The notes beneath the pieces were generated by a model that was not told where the DNA came from, searched no databases, and was given only the letters and a program-made list of their open reading frames with translations. Below, piece by piece: positions 34,620 to 47,200 of a stretch of DNA of 64,000 bases; position 1 is the first letter of the stretch; each line of letters opens with the position of its first letter. The position numbers and the translations under genes were made by a program. Source of the stretch: Metopolophium dirhodum (taxonomy: Eukaryota > Arthropoda > Insecta > Hemiptera > Aphididae); assembly GCF_019925205.1 (NCBI RefSeq), contig NC_083565.1:4817001-4881000 (forward strand). The letters are read 5' to 3'.

Positions 34620-37200
34620 AAAATATCTTATACTGCAGACTGCACGTTGAGACTTTAAAGAAATAATTACGTCGAAAACATACAGGTATCGAATTTTTGT
34701 ACACAATCGACATCGATAAATAATTGTACTATTTGATATATTCAATTTGAATTTGCTATCTGCTTAGTTTCCATTTTTTGAGGACGCAACTGCTATGCAA
34801 TTCAACCTTTCTCCATTTTAATTTTTACACAGACTGAATGTCGACGACATTTAAAATCTTCTGGTCAAAATATATGACCTACAGATAGAAAATATATTTT
34901 GATAAATGTTCAAAAGGAATTACGATCTTTAGAATTCATGACTCTTAAAAATAATTTTAGCGATATTAAATTGTATTCATCAAGCTATTATGTTCAAATA
35001 TTCTGAAAATTGTCAAGACTAAAAAATAATATTCCAAGATGGTTTTATTTACTTCAGTATTGAATAATTATAGATTGTTTAATATTCGTATGGAATAATA
35101 TTACGTTTTATAATACAAAAGTATTTAATAGGAAGTTTTTACAAAAATCAATCCACAAAGTTCAAGATACGAGTATATAATATATTTATTTTTTTTTTTA
35201 GTATGCTTTGTTGTGACTTTTTGTTTATTGAAGAATTCTGTAATACATTTTTCCCGGTAGAAATTGAGATTGTTGAATTCATTTCGAAAACACAACTTAA
35301 ATATTATCATAATGTAAAAGAATAATATTAACGGCACAAAAGAATACCTATTATTTTTAATTTTGGTAATATTAACAGTTTCAAATATGTACTCTAAGTT
35401 GTATACCAACTTCACATTTTCTTTAAAGCACCTTTTTATGTATTTTGAAAGCTGTCCAAAGTTGAAATATTATTTTTTTGCTAGTATCAAGGTTTTTCCA
35501 CATTGAAACATATTACGTTAAAAACGAGGATATTTCCTAAAAAATATAAAATAAGCGTCTAAATTGTTAAATAAAAATACAATCGTCCTAAGACCAGTAA
35601 AAATATTCTGAAAATATACTTTTATATAGCGTTTATCGCAATGAAAAGTACCTATCACGAGAAAGCGTATTATTTACCGCACATAATTTATTCGCCTCGT
35701 TTTCTGAGGATTTACCAGAACCTAGGTCGATCGCGCGATCAAGTGTCCATGAATTTTTATTATTCTGTTTCAGAGAAGGGCAAAAAAATATTGTTAACCG
35801 TGGAGAATCAACGACTAAAGCGTCGTGAAATACATTAACGTGTATATTACATCACAACGACCATGCTGGACTTTATTATTGTAATAATATTATTATGTCG
35901 TATCGTAGTGTAATAAAATGTTATAAAGAAAAATGTAGAGAAAAGGTAAGTACCTAATCGTGTAATATTATGTTGCTTAACTCGTAGTTTTTTGTGTATT
36001 GTGTTATAGCCAATGAGACAACGAACAATTTTTACAGTATTTGCCTACGCCGCGCCGTAAGGTATTTCCAATGACAATATAATAATTATTTCCTTTTATT
36101 ATGTACATTGAATAATATTATAATACTAATATTACACTGTCATAAATATCAAAATTGATAATATTGTGTAGACTAAGTTGAGTTTAAATTTGATTTAATG
36201 TTAGAAACCGAAAATATATTTATGGGCAACAAATTCAGGAATTTCTGATGTTTTAGTCTTTGTTGCCACAATAATAAGGTATATTTTACTGGTACGTTGC
36301 TTTTTTTGTTGTTCAAAGGCGGGTTGAAGGAACATTGGTGACAACTGAATACTAAATCAAATAGTCAAGTAATTAATTCGCAACTTTTTATCAAAGTCTT
36401 AAGTAGGGTCCCCAAATATAAAGGGCAAAGGTTTCAAAATCAAAAAGAGTGGGAGATTCGTCTTTAGTCTTTCAGCTATTACATATCGATAAAGGTACAC
36501 ACAATTTTATCTCTGAAACAGTAAAAAATAATCACAAATTAAATGATATATTGTATTATTGTTTAAGTTTAATAAAAAAGTTGTATATAGTTATAAAATA
36601 TATTTATCTTTTTCTAATTATATGATATAATTCTTGATTCTATTTTGTCATTGATCGTATAACTTTTGAACGACTCGATTGATTAAAAGTCATAGATACT
36701 AATAGATGGATTTCTTTAGCCTTGGAGTATGTTTATAGCGTATTTATTAGCTCACAAATTGGATAATTTATTATAATAAAGATTACCATATAGGCTATAA
36801 TATATTGAAATGTGTATAGTATTAAAATTATGTAACATATCATAGGGAGGGTTTATGATGAGTGGGCTAATCCCTCCTAGGCCCTCCTTGGCCCCTGCCA
36901 ATGTACGTCCATAGTTTTAATGGGACATACAACCGTCGAAATATAAAATCTAAAAATATTATATAATTATATTTGACGAATCACCGAAAACTATAAGGTC
37001 ATACATTATACAATATTCATATTTTTATAATATTTGCGTGGTATAATAATGATATAATGTTTTTTTTTTCATATTTCTACAGGTCACACTTTTATATCGC
37101 GGGTATGGTACCTAGGGGGCGAATGAAAAATGAACCGAAGCGACGGAATTTGAACAGATGTGTAACATAATAATAATACGGATATAGTAGTAAAGGGTTT
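34620..37200. other. AT-rich intergenic region, no gene
   Basis: The minus frame 35125-35415 (96 codons) and the plus frame 35641-35838 (65 codons, starting at a true ATG) were inspected. The second has more balanced composition and basic residues at its end, but no recognisable family. A C/T-rich relic of a short element lies near 36843-36905. Confidence 0.4.
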
Positions 37201-39198
37201 TGGAAGAAGTGGTGTGTAGTGTACACGATCGACCGTAATCGTATATAAGTGCTCGACAGACGGTACGATAACAATATTATTATTATCCGTTCGCGGCGGA
37301 TGACGACGGCAATCTGGGATTGCTGAGGACGCGTCGTTAGGTTTCCGCCGTGGCCACCGAATAATAATATTATTATTGCAACGTCGTTAAAACGGGAAAA
37401 TATGGTCGTCAGTCCGACAGAGTGGTTTTTGAATACAACCGTGTGTGCTGTGTGTGCGCAGTTTATAGACGAAAATGTAATTTAGCCATGAAATATTCGG
37501 TCTCACGAAACGTGCGTGTCGGGCGACCGCTGTAATTTTCGGACGAACATTGCTCGGAGATTATCGTCACTCTGGTTCGTGTTTCTTCTTTTTTTTTTAC
37601 TTTTATTTTCCTAGGGGTTCCGTCATATATATTCACACCATTTTAACGTCGTTATTGTTATCTCACCCACCGTCGTCTGTATAAGGCGCGTTCGAATAAC
37701 TGTCGCTGCGGCTGTATAAATTGATACCGTATATGCACCCTAATCGCACCCTTCTTGTGTGCTGTTGACATACCCGGCGATGGCGGACAATGACGACATG
37801 GGTCACGATGACAGGGCAACGACTATACTATAAAAAATTGGATCGAATAACTCCAGATATAAGCAGACCTTTAAAACCACATGCTGCAACCATCTCTCGG
37901 CCTTTCACCAGAGTTTTTATAGAGTATGATGTTACGGTAACCGGGTTACCTACTTACAGTTCAGCTATGTGGTGTTTCATAAACACGAATTGGCTGTATT
38001 GTTTTTAATATGAGAACACGATCCAGCCCGGACTCACAGAATTTTCCCGAGAAGTATTATTAAAGTCCCAGTTGGTAGTATAAGAAGATTTTTCTCAATC
38101 TGTAGTGTTACGAGCGGCTCGTGGTTGTTGAACACTAACCATAAATATTTTATCATTTTCATAATAGTAAAAAGGATATCTCCATAAATATGGTTACTGC
38201 TTGTGAGTTGTGACCACTTTATCCATCAATGGCTAACAGACCGACAAACCACTGCAGTACAAAATACTAGAATAGTAAACAATTGGAGCAACCTGGATTT
38301 TTTTTTGTGTAGTTGGGAATCCAATCAAGAAATTTATTTCGATGGAATTTTTTTACTACATTACTACATACTTACATTTAAAAAGATTAGGTATAATTAA
38401 TATAAATTATGTTTATACATCTTATTAATTATTTTTTTATACCTGGGTTGGTAATATAAAAATATTTTTATGAACAATGTACTGTGATGCAAGAGGGCCA
38501 CGGATTCGTGTTATTAAGCTCCATCGCCTTATAATATCCTAAAGCGGCTATTGTAAACATTACATAATATACAGACATACGGCTGTAGCGCGGACCCAAA
38601 GCTTCGAGTATATGGAGTGAGTAGGTATTTGTAGGTATTTCGGTAAAGTGTAATGTATATTATAAAATATAATTTTGTTCACTGTAAATCTGCACCAAAT
38701 GTAACGCAATAATAGTATGTGTGAATGTGCGATGTGAGGGGTGATATATTCACCCGCATGAAATGTGTGTAGGCGACACGGTTGTAAGTTTCGTTCGGAA
38801 GTCGTCGTGTACAGATTACGGCAGCCAACGTGGGGCACGTTTCGTTTGGTTTTCGCAATAATTTTCGTCGCCGTCCACTCGCTATCACATAATTATTACG
38901 CCGTTATCGTTATCGCCGCAGCCACCACCACCACCACCTCCACCACCGCCGTGAACAAGACGCGCTGTTAAAAGTATTACTGCTGCAGCCCGCGACCGCC
39001 ATCGTACGACCATTTCCTTCGCCGGTGGTGGCGCGGACAACATGACACGGGTTACGACAACGACTTACTATAATATTATATAGGTATATATATTGTATAT
39101 ACGACGGCCGCTGGGGGCACACAAAACGATTAATTGTGTACGGGTGAGCAGATTGTACGTGGCGTCTTGGCGAAACTCCTCCCTTCACCGTTGTCCCT

Positions 39199-39272
<74 letters not shown>

Positions 39273-39560
39273 GGCACATTAGTTTTAGCGTCAAATTTAT
39301 ATGGGATTTGACCTCAAAACCCCCGTCATCGCGGTGCAGTCACTCGTACACGGCGTGCAAATTTTCGTCGTGTCGAGGTACTCCGTCGTACAATGGAAAC
39401 GCGTGGACATAAGGTTTACTGTTGGTGGCGGTAATTTGGCACCGGTACTTGTGCAAATAAGACAACAATATAATATAGTTGAAGAAGTCGAAAATTATAA
39501 AAAAAAAATTGCTTACAAAATTGTTTACGTGCTTAACCATAACAAGTAATTTACGTTTAA
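37200..39560. promoter_or_regulatory. GC/CpG-rich zone, possible promoter or 5' exon region
   Basis: The zone holds several CpG-rich blocks (37270-37560, 37660-37830, 38760-39060, 39090-39190, 39310-39440). TATA-like boxes lie at 37241-37249 (gtatataag) and 37714-37720 (gtataaa). An ATG at 37780 in favourable context (ggcgATGG) opens MADNDDMGHDD but runs only 17 codons with no obvious splice donor. In AT-rich insect genomes such CpG-rich blocks often mark promoters and 5' UTRs. I cannot assign a gene or strand; repeated CCACCACCACC at 38920-38950 accounts for poly-Thr and poly-Trp frames. Confidence 0.35.
39200..39269 (+). repeat. Long (AC)n microsatellite
   Basis: About 34 uninterrupted AC units. 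Apparent reading frames across it (poly His-Thr, poly Cys-Val) are artefacts. Its length suggests it is polymorphic. Confidence 0.97.
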
Positions 39561-41440
39561 TCAAAATGATTAGGTAATCAAAAGTGTAAACAAAATTTTC
39601 TCGCACACGTCTGTGAACACCGAACGTGACTTTTGAACAAAAATGATTGCTAGTTTATTTTTCTTTTTATAATCTCGAGAGCCATAACGTTTCATAAGTA
39701 CGTACCTACATAATCCGTCCGATGTTCTAATTTTTACCCAAGTCTTGTAACGTTTCAGTATGCTGTACTGTATTATTTCACTACCTACTGTGGTAAATGC
39801 TACTGCTGAGCATATATCGATTCAATTGAGGTAATAACAGGAATAATACTCATCTATATAATATATTCTGATATTCATATCTAACAAAACTACCGTAAGT
39901 GCACCTCAAACTGGAAATTCACATACTGAGTCCCTGGATATTAACATTTTATATATTTGTTTAAACATATAATACAAAATAATAGAACATTAACGTTAAT
40001 ACATGATGTCTATAAAAAAAATTGTGTAGAAAATAAATAGTTTTATAATGTAGGGTAATGCAACAGTTGCTGTAAAATTATTATTAAATATTATGAGTCT
40101 GCAGTTGAAACTCGAGCCAGTAAAATTCAAAGGCTTAATTACACCTATATGTATAATATAGTATCATGACAATATTATTAGATGTCGCCTGTCACGATTT
40201 CAACTATCGAGTTTTATTATCATCGTGTGAACCCGGCTGAACCCAATCTATTGTCAATAATACCATAGTATTATAATTGACTCTTGTATAATATAGTATA
40301 GGCCGTAATAAACTTGTAATTGTTAAGTAAAATATATTTATGTAGTAAAAATGTATTTTATTCAATTGCTCAAAGCAAAAAGTTAAATTATATAAATACA
40401 ATATAGTAATAATGTAATACTAAATCAACAATAAATTGGTCCGTTTTTACACGTTGTATTTACCAATCAGCTTTTTTGTTGAAACATATATGGGTTTCTA
40501 AAAATAAACAATAAGGTCGTCACGACTCACGAGTCCAATTAAGTCGAAATCAACTGTAATAGAGTATAAAAACAAAGTATGAAATATAAATTGTTATATT
40601 CATATATTGCCCCTACCTATATATTCTATAATATGTGAAGTTTGTAATAAAATGAAATAACAACATTTTGTTAATGAATAATATGATCAACAATATTATA
40701 TATTATTATATTTTTAAGCTTTTTCTAAAAATACATTATATCCTAAGATACCTTTATTTAAAAAAAATAAGTGATGAGGGATCTGATATTTCCACATCAA
40801 CCCCTTGCAGTATAATATGGCCCTGTAGTCTGTACACCTGGCTATCAAATGATTGATAACTTACAGATTTTTGGCTAAGCGATTGAATACATTTAAAATC
40901 CACAAAGAACTCATCGCTTATCCAAAAAACGAAAACGATTGACAACGAATTTATGTTGCGATATTATTTTATTGATATTGAACAACGTCTCAAGCGTACG
41001 ACTCATCGGACATCTGCCCTATTCAACAATCTTACATAGTTACATTTTGTTTTACAAACAACTAGCATGAATTGGGATGAATATTGCCAAAATTCGCATG
41101 ACAAGTTTTACATTCTATGCTTTACAAAAAATGTTAAGCATCAAAAAGTTTATATAAATCTAAAAATTGTTCAATAGGATGGCGTTACACGTTATAGGTA
41201 CTATCAGAACTTGCACTGGAAAACTAAAATATTACTTATTAGTTAAATATTCACAAAGTATATAACATAAATATCTACAATATAAATACAATTAACTGGC
41301 TTAATTTTATTTTCATGTATATTTTTATAATTTTCTCGACATTTTTTATTAATATGAACTCGATTGATGAATGACTTAAAATATGTACATAGTAATAAGT
41401 TTTAAAAAATTACCATTAATTATGTTATTGTGGAGTAAAT
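39561..41440. other. AT-rich intergenic region, nothing recognised
   Basis: Only short frames (62-65 codons) without motifs; no bounded repeat was seen. Confidence 0.55.
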
Positions 41441-41449
41441 TATAATTTT

Positions 41450-41890
41450 TGTAGCAACAAGATTGCCTAGATTACAAAATGCACTTTTATCTAGTTTTAT
41501 GTGGCACAAATTCCAATCTTAAATGTGGCGCAAGTATTACCAAAATTTATTTTTAGATGTGGTGCACACGCCCACTATATTTAATTCGAATATCTGCGCG
41601 TTTTATGAAGGTATTCAGGTATATGAGGTATATGAGGTCCCAGGTATATGAGTACCAATGTTTTTATTCTGCTGCTAACGAATTGTTCACGTTATATTAT
41701 AATATATTTGCGTCCCAACTTCCAGAGTCCGTTTTTATACGAATTGCGTCCCAATTATATTTAACAACAATACTAATGAATAATTGTGTCCAGAAATATT
41801 TAAGTGTCAATACTTACTATGATGGCGTCCGTTGTAAATACATTGTTTTCCTTCCCATAATACAGACTTATTACGACTGTCAGTAGCAAT
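41450..41890. repeat. Degenerate repeat with recurring GCGTCC motif
   Basis: Includes paired tgtggcacaaattcc and tgtggcgcaagtatt near 41500 and 41525. There are four gcgtcc/gtgtcc motifs at 41710, 41745, 41786 and 41825, spaced 35-41 bases. The 109-codon plus frame over it (41557-41886) seems to result from this repeat structure, not from a gene: it has no domain and contains a near-duplicated ggtatatgag run. Confidence 0.35.
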
Positions 41891-42399
41891 ATTGAACATT
41901 GTATTGATAACGGTTGGTTGGACTGATAACAGTTTATATTGACTGTTTCCAGTTTTTAATGTTTTCCAATCTAAATGTGTTTCACATCTATTTTTCTATT
42001 TAATTATTCGTCTTTTTCTTTTTGGGTATTTGATGTTTTATTACTATTTTTTAAAAAATAATATTACGTTATTAATTAGTATATCATAGTCGTCAATAAA
42101 TTTATACAAATTCGGATGAGCGGAATAAAACATCCTGTTAAATTTCGATTGAAAACACTTACAAACTTGGCGGTTGATTAATTTTAAACCGTGAAGGACA
42201 TCCATTAATTTTTATTATTATACGCGTAGTATTTACTGACATTATGTATTGTCATCAATATAACGCTAAACGGACGGTGCATTATTATAGGGCAGCACAT
42301 AATGTTATATAGATTGACTCCTGTGGTAGGTGCCCAATAATACGGTGCCGTTTTACTTAAAATAATAAATGTTCGTCGATTTTCCGGATAAGCTGGTGG

Positions 42400-42650
42400 A
42401 GGGATGAGCACGTGACTATTGTAAGCGCGTTATCTACGCGGTGCGCCGTTTCTCTGTGGCCGCCCACCGCACTCGACACTGCGGGAAATATAAAACTCTC
42501 GGCGATATCCGCGTGTTCCCGCGCACAGTGTCCGAATAATATGTTTTATGTATATATTATTATAATATATTTTACTTCCTGCCTAGTCTTCTGAAACTGG
42601 CCACTTCATCCCTCGTCTTTCACGCCTGCCGCCGCCGCGGATTGGAAAAG
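42400..42650. promoter_or_regulatory. Small CpG-rich island
   Basis: A GC/CpG-rich block with CACGTG at 42410-42415 (E-box), a TATA-like atataaaac at about 42488-42496, and an initiator-like cacagtg about 38 bases later. Frames of 60-70 codons on both strands lack domains. A candidate promoter only. Confidence 0.3.
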
Positions 42651-42799
42651 TTCGTCTTTTTTTTTTTTTTGTTATTTTTATAGTTCTTTTAAATTTGCCG
42701 CTGGATTGTAAAAGTTCGCACGAGCTTATCTGCCCCGTAGTATCGCAATAAATCCCTAACAAACAAAGCGTTTTCTGAAAAGTGTATATATACATTTAC

Positions 42800-44200
42800 T
42801 TAGTCGCCAATAAAACTACCAATGACCCGACCTGTCCCAATCTGGCCGTTGCGGAGTGTGCTTACTGTTTTCGATGCAGCAGTCGACCTTACTCTTTCTA
42901 ACGTTTTTTTTATTTTTTTTAAGTTTTTAATTACACGAATTTCTACCCGAATGATTTTTAATCTCTTTGTATTTTTATTTTATCTTTACTATTGTGCACG
43001 AGAAATATTATAAATAACTGTATGATTGTATGTGTATATTATCATGTTTAAAACGATTTAAACATTGACAGCGTAGTGAGTACGAGCTAGATGATTATTA
43101 TAAGTTTTGACATAGGTAAATAGCACGACTATGACCGTTTACTAGAAAATAATATATTGAGGTTGCTTCAATCCTTTAAACCCTCTCTGTGTACGTGCTT
43201 GAGTACTAATGAACTATCTTAAACGTGATTCATTCATTAACAGAATCATTACATTATATAATAATATTATATTACGACTTAATGAAGGGTAGTACTATGA
43301 ATACTTAAATATCATAATATTGTACCTATATATATCCAAGCCAATTATTACCCACGTTAAAAATATATCGTGTGGTTAACATAACAACATTTTAATTAAA
43401 AAAAAAATTTCGTTGATACATTGTTTGCCTTCAAGTTATTAACTGAGTAACTATTCAAGTTAAAAAAAAGTGCAGTGTATATACATTTTGAGTGTCAGGC
43501 ACAGTGTTGTATTGGTTTGTAAATTAAATTTGGATGGAACTCGTAAAATTCCAATAGATTTTCCAAATATGAAGCTATATTTTGGAAGAGTTCTAATGTC
43601 GGTAAAGGGAATTTCCGAGGACTCCATTATAAACTGTAAAAAATTAAATATAATATAATATATTATTATAATTTTTTTTTTTTCGTTGGTTAGGTTAGAC
43701 CATAGGGATACAAGTATTATTTACATCGACAACTTATTTCTAATGCTATTAAAACAATTAGTGTACGTATTTATAAAAGTTATATAAATTATAGTTTGTA
43801 TTGAAGGTTTGCTTTTATGATGAATTTGGAGGTGGCTGCGAGTGTGGATCTGTTATGGCGAGTGATTCTGAAAGGTGTTCCGGAAGTCTTGCGAACAAAA
43901 TTGGTTCGGAGTATATAAACGACATTCCGTCATTATGAGTTTGATTGTAAGATAGGTGTTACATGATGGATATATTGGGAGGGGGGGTCCTTTTTGCTCA
44001 ATATATGACTAAGTGATTTATGTGTGCCTGAATTATAATATTTTTGCATATAATTAATGTTTAAATTGTTATAGTATAGTATAGTTATTGATATTATTAA
44101 GCACAGCCCGGCACACGTAATATTTTTAGCAGAAAAAACGAGTTATTTTGTTCCATGTATATTATACACCTAATACTTATTTAAATATTAATAAAATCTT
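42800..44200. other. AT-rich intergenic region with one GC-richer patch
   Basis: 43801-43990 is G-rich on the plus strand (ggtggctgcgagtgtggatc ...) and ends in a ggagggggggtcc run. It may be a decayed transposon, but no ends were found. The rest is featureless. Confidence 0.4.
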
Positions 44201-44209
44201 TTAAACAAT

Positions 44210-44285
44210 TTATACATTCTGAGCGGAGTGAGGAAACTATTGATTTTACAATTACGTCTTTTTGATTTGTCATGTGTACCAAGTA
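44210..44285 (+). repeat. Short copy of the modular repeat (attctgagcgg end)
   Basis: attctgagcggagtgaggaa at 44216 followed by gattttacaatta matches the end seen at 15686-15720 and, inverted, at 27120-27154 and 52520-52561. Confidence 0.65.
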
Positions 44286-47200
44286 CATAATTAAATTAAT
44301 TAACCAATTAAAAAAAGAAGAAGAGTCAACTTTGAAAATGGACCATTTATTTGATATTGCTCATGTAAATGCATTAAATATGATTGGTAATTATATTATT
44401 TTATTATTTATAGGTATTAAAACATATATACCTATAGGAATCTAGTAAGGTAGAGGTTTTTACTTCTCCAAGGAGAAACAAGGCCGAAAAGGTCACGTAA
44501 CGATTGGCGTTAATACTTAATTGTGCCAAGCTATAAAATTAATTGACAATAAGTGACGGTACAAAATAATTGTGTATTCAACAATTGATTATACAAAAAA
44601 TATAAATTTTAGACTACAAAGAATTATTAGAATTTTCGTTAATTTTTCTTGTGAGGATGTCCACGAGTACAACCTCTTTTAAAAATTCAGGTGCTAACCA
44701 TATTCCGTTACGCGCTGGGTGGATGGCAAAAGCGATTTACGAGTATTTAAAAGTACATTTTAATTAAATAAAAGTGATGAAAAGGGGACATGATTTTTAA
44801 CTATCTGCACGTTTAAGTATATATGGCTTGTTCAAAAAATCATTCAACAGCCTGAAATACAATTTCGAGTATTATTATTTTATTTAATGTAACCATTTGA
44901 AACTGGAAGAATAATTTTGAATAACCCTGTAGGTACACCGTGTACCATAATATGTAGCTCTATTCTTGTATTATATACATAAAACAATCGAAAATATACT
45001 TTTAAAGTTGGCACAATTTAAAGTTTTAAAGAAAATAGTAATAAATGGTGACAATATTTTTACACATTTTAGTCCATTGATAAAATGTATTGTAGGTATT
45101 TTTGTACAAGTCTTAAAGCCAATTGCTGAATAAAATAAAATAATATCACGTTTAATAAAAAATCATAAGCATAATCTAATATTAATAGAAGGCAATATTT
45201 GTTTGTGTGTATGTATGATTGTAATCCTATACCCGAAGATGTGCACATTGAAGTTAATTTTTGCATATTAAAAAGTGCAGGGAATTAAATCAAAATGAAC
45301 AATTTTAATTTAATTTCCACATATCAATATTTGTGGTTTTCTGATTGAAATTTAAAATTATATATTGATATTGAAATGTTATGATTTTTATATTGTTGCA
45401 CATTATTGATTTAGTTGTATTTTGGTTTTTAGTTAGATTTTGAAAATAATTTTTCTTTTTTTCGATTTAAAGTATTAGTTTTACATTTTTATTTTTATTT
45501 CTAACTATGAGGAATCTATTGGTGTTTGCGCGGTCATGTAATTTACCTAAGAATACGAAATATTAATTATTTATTATTATCTACAAATAAACACATTATA
45601 GACCTATCGACTACTATTGAAGTTTAAATTTAAATTATTTTTTTTTAAATTTTAAATCTATATTTGTATGTTATAAAAAATATAAAACAATTATTATTTT
45701 GGTATAAATAATCGATTTAATTTATTTTCGATATCAATATACATTTTGAATATCATTAAAAAAATATTTGAATTTGATATCACTTGATTTCTTAGATGAT
45801 TATTAACGATTTTTATCGATATTTAAAATCAATTTAAGACCTGGGAATAGTGGTTCGTAAATCGTAAATTGGAATTTTTCCAAATTAGATGTGGGCACGG
45901 GGCTGTGGTTCTGTACTGTGTTTTGAAGTTTGTAATAACATTAGTAAATACTCCACGATAGTATTGTCATATAGCGTCGAGTCGCTGTTGAACGTCATAA
46001 TATAACCGCCGACTAGGTTTCGTAGAAGATAGAAATATTAAATTGGTAAATAGTAGATAATGTTCTAAAAATTTAATTGAACTAGAAAAAAATTCAACTG
46101 TCGAATAACATTTTTTTATTCATTATACTCAGATAGTCTGTTATCTGATGACAAGCCGTTTTGGTTTTTTTTTGTAAGCAGAAGTTTTAATAAATCAATA
46201 ACAAATATTTTGGAGGGTTCTAATTTTAAAACTAGGGGTGCTAAATGCTAACACCCCCTATGCTCCACCCCCTATTTGCGCCTATGATTATACCTATTAT
46301 CTATTGGATACGATTCGTATATATATTTAACAGCTATCTGTGATTTTAAGGTGCAACTTGTGATTATTTATTAGAATAACATTTTTTTGTCATCATAATA
46401 ATATACCTAACTTATAAGAATGAATGTTTTTATCTTACATACATATTTGAAAAAAGTACCAACATTTTTCTCATACTGCAGACAATTTAAAATTAGCCTA
46501 ATTGTGACAGTTTAATGCATGTGCAAAAACTGAAGTTGAAGTTTAACTTAAATAAGTGCGTTATTAAAACAAACTCAACATTCAACTTAATTTAAATGCA
46601 TTAACTTTTTAATGACCATTATATGTTGCATTGCCTGCTTATTTTATTATTTCAGTAACACATATTAAACAACAACACTGGACAAATATATAAAATCTAT
46701 CTCATAAAGATCACACGCCAGTGTCACTGTGAAACATCTGTCAGATCTGATTTTTAATATTTTATTTTAGATTTTATCAATTTATCATATGTATATTATA
46801 TGAATCCACATTTATTTAAAATTGAATATAGTCAATATGGTACGTATTTTATTTTATGGATATTTTTAATTTTTATCTAAGATTTAGTTGTTTAAATATG
46901 TTATTACAATAATAGTTGTATTGAAATATTAATATCCAATTATAAAAATAAAAAATAAATTCAATTATATTTCAACAGTAATTTTAATAGTCTTAAGTAT
47001 AATTAATTTAGGTTATAGTTTAGACAGTGAAACTGGATATGTTCCAAACTTAATTTTATGCATGTGTTTGTGTTAGTATCTAGATTTATTAATAATTAAC
47101 AGATTATACTTAAATATCATCGTACATTTTTAAATACTGTATATTTTCATGCAGAATATAATATATCAACTTTATCTAAAAAGACTAATATTATAAGTTA

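Noticed and set aside
35125..35415. 96-codon minus frame
   Set aside because: AT-driven Phe/Ile/Lys/Asn composition without any motif.
37780..37835. MADNDDMGHDD as the N-terminus of a known acidic protein (e.g. an RNA polymerase subunit)
   Set aside because: The frame stops after 17 codons, has no donor site and does not match a family start that I can name with confidence.
38910..39412. Frames with poly Cys-Val, poly His-Thr and poly-Trp
   Set aside because: Artefacts of the (AC)n tract and a CCACCACC run.
41557..41886. 109-codon plus frame
   Set aside because: Lies on a degenerate repeat with recurring gcgtcc motifs; no domain and a duplicated ggtatatgag.
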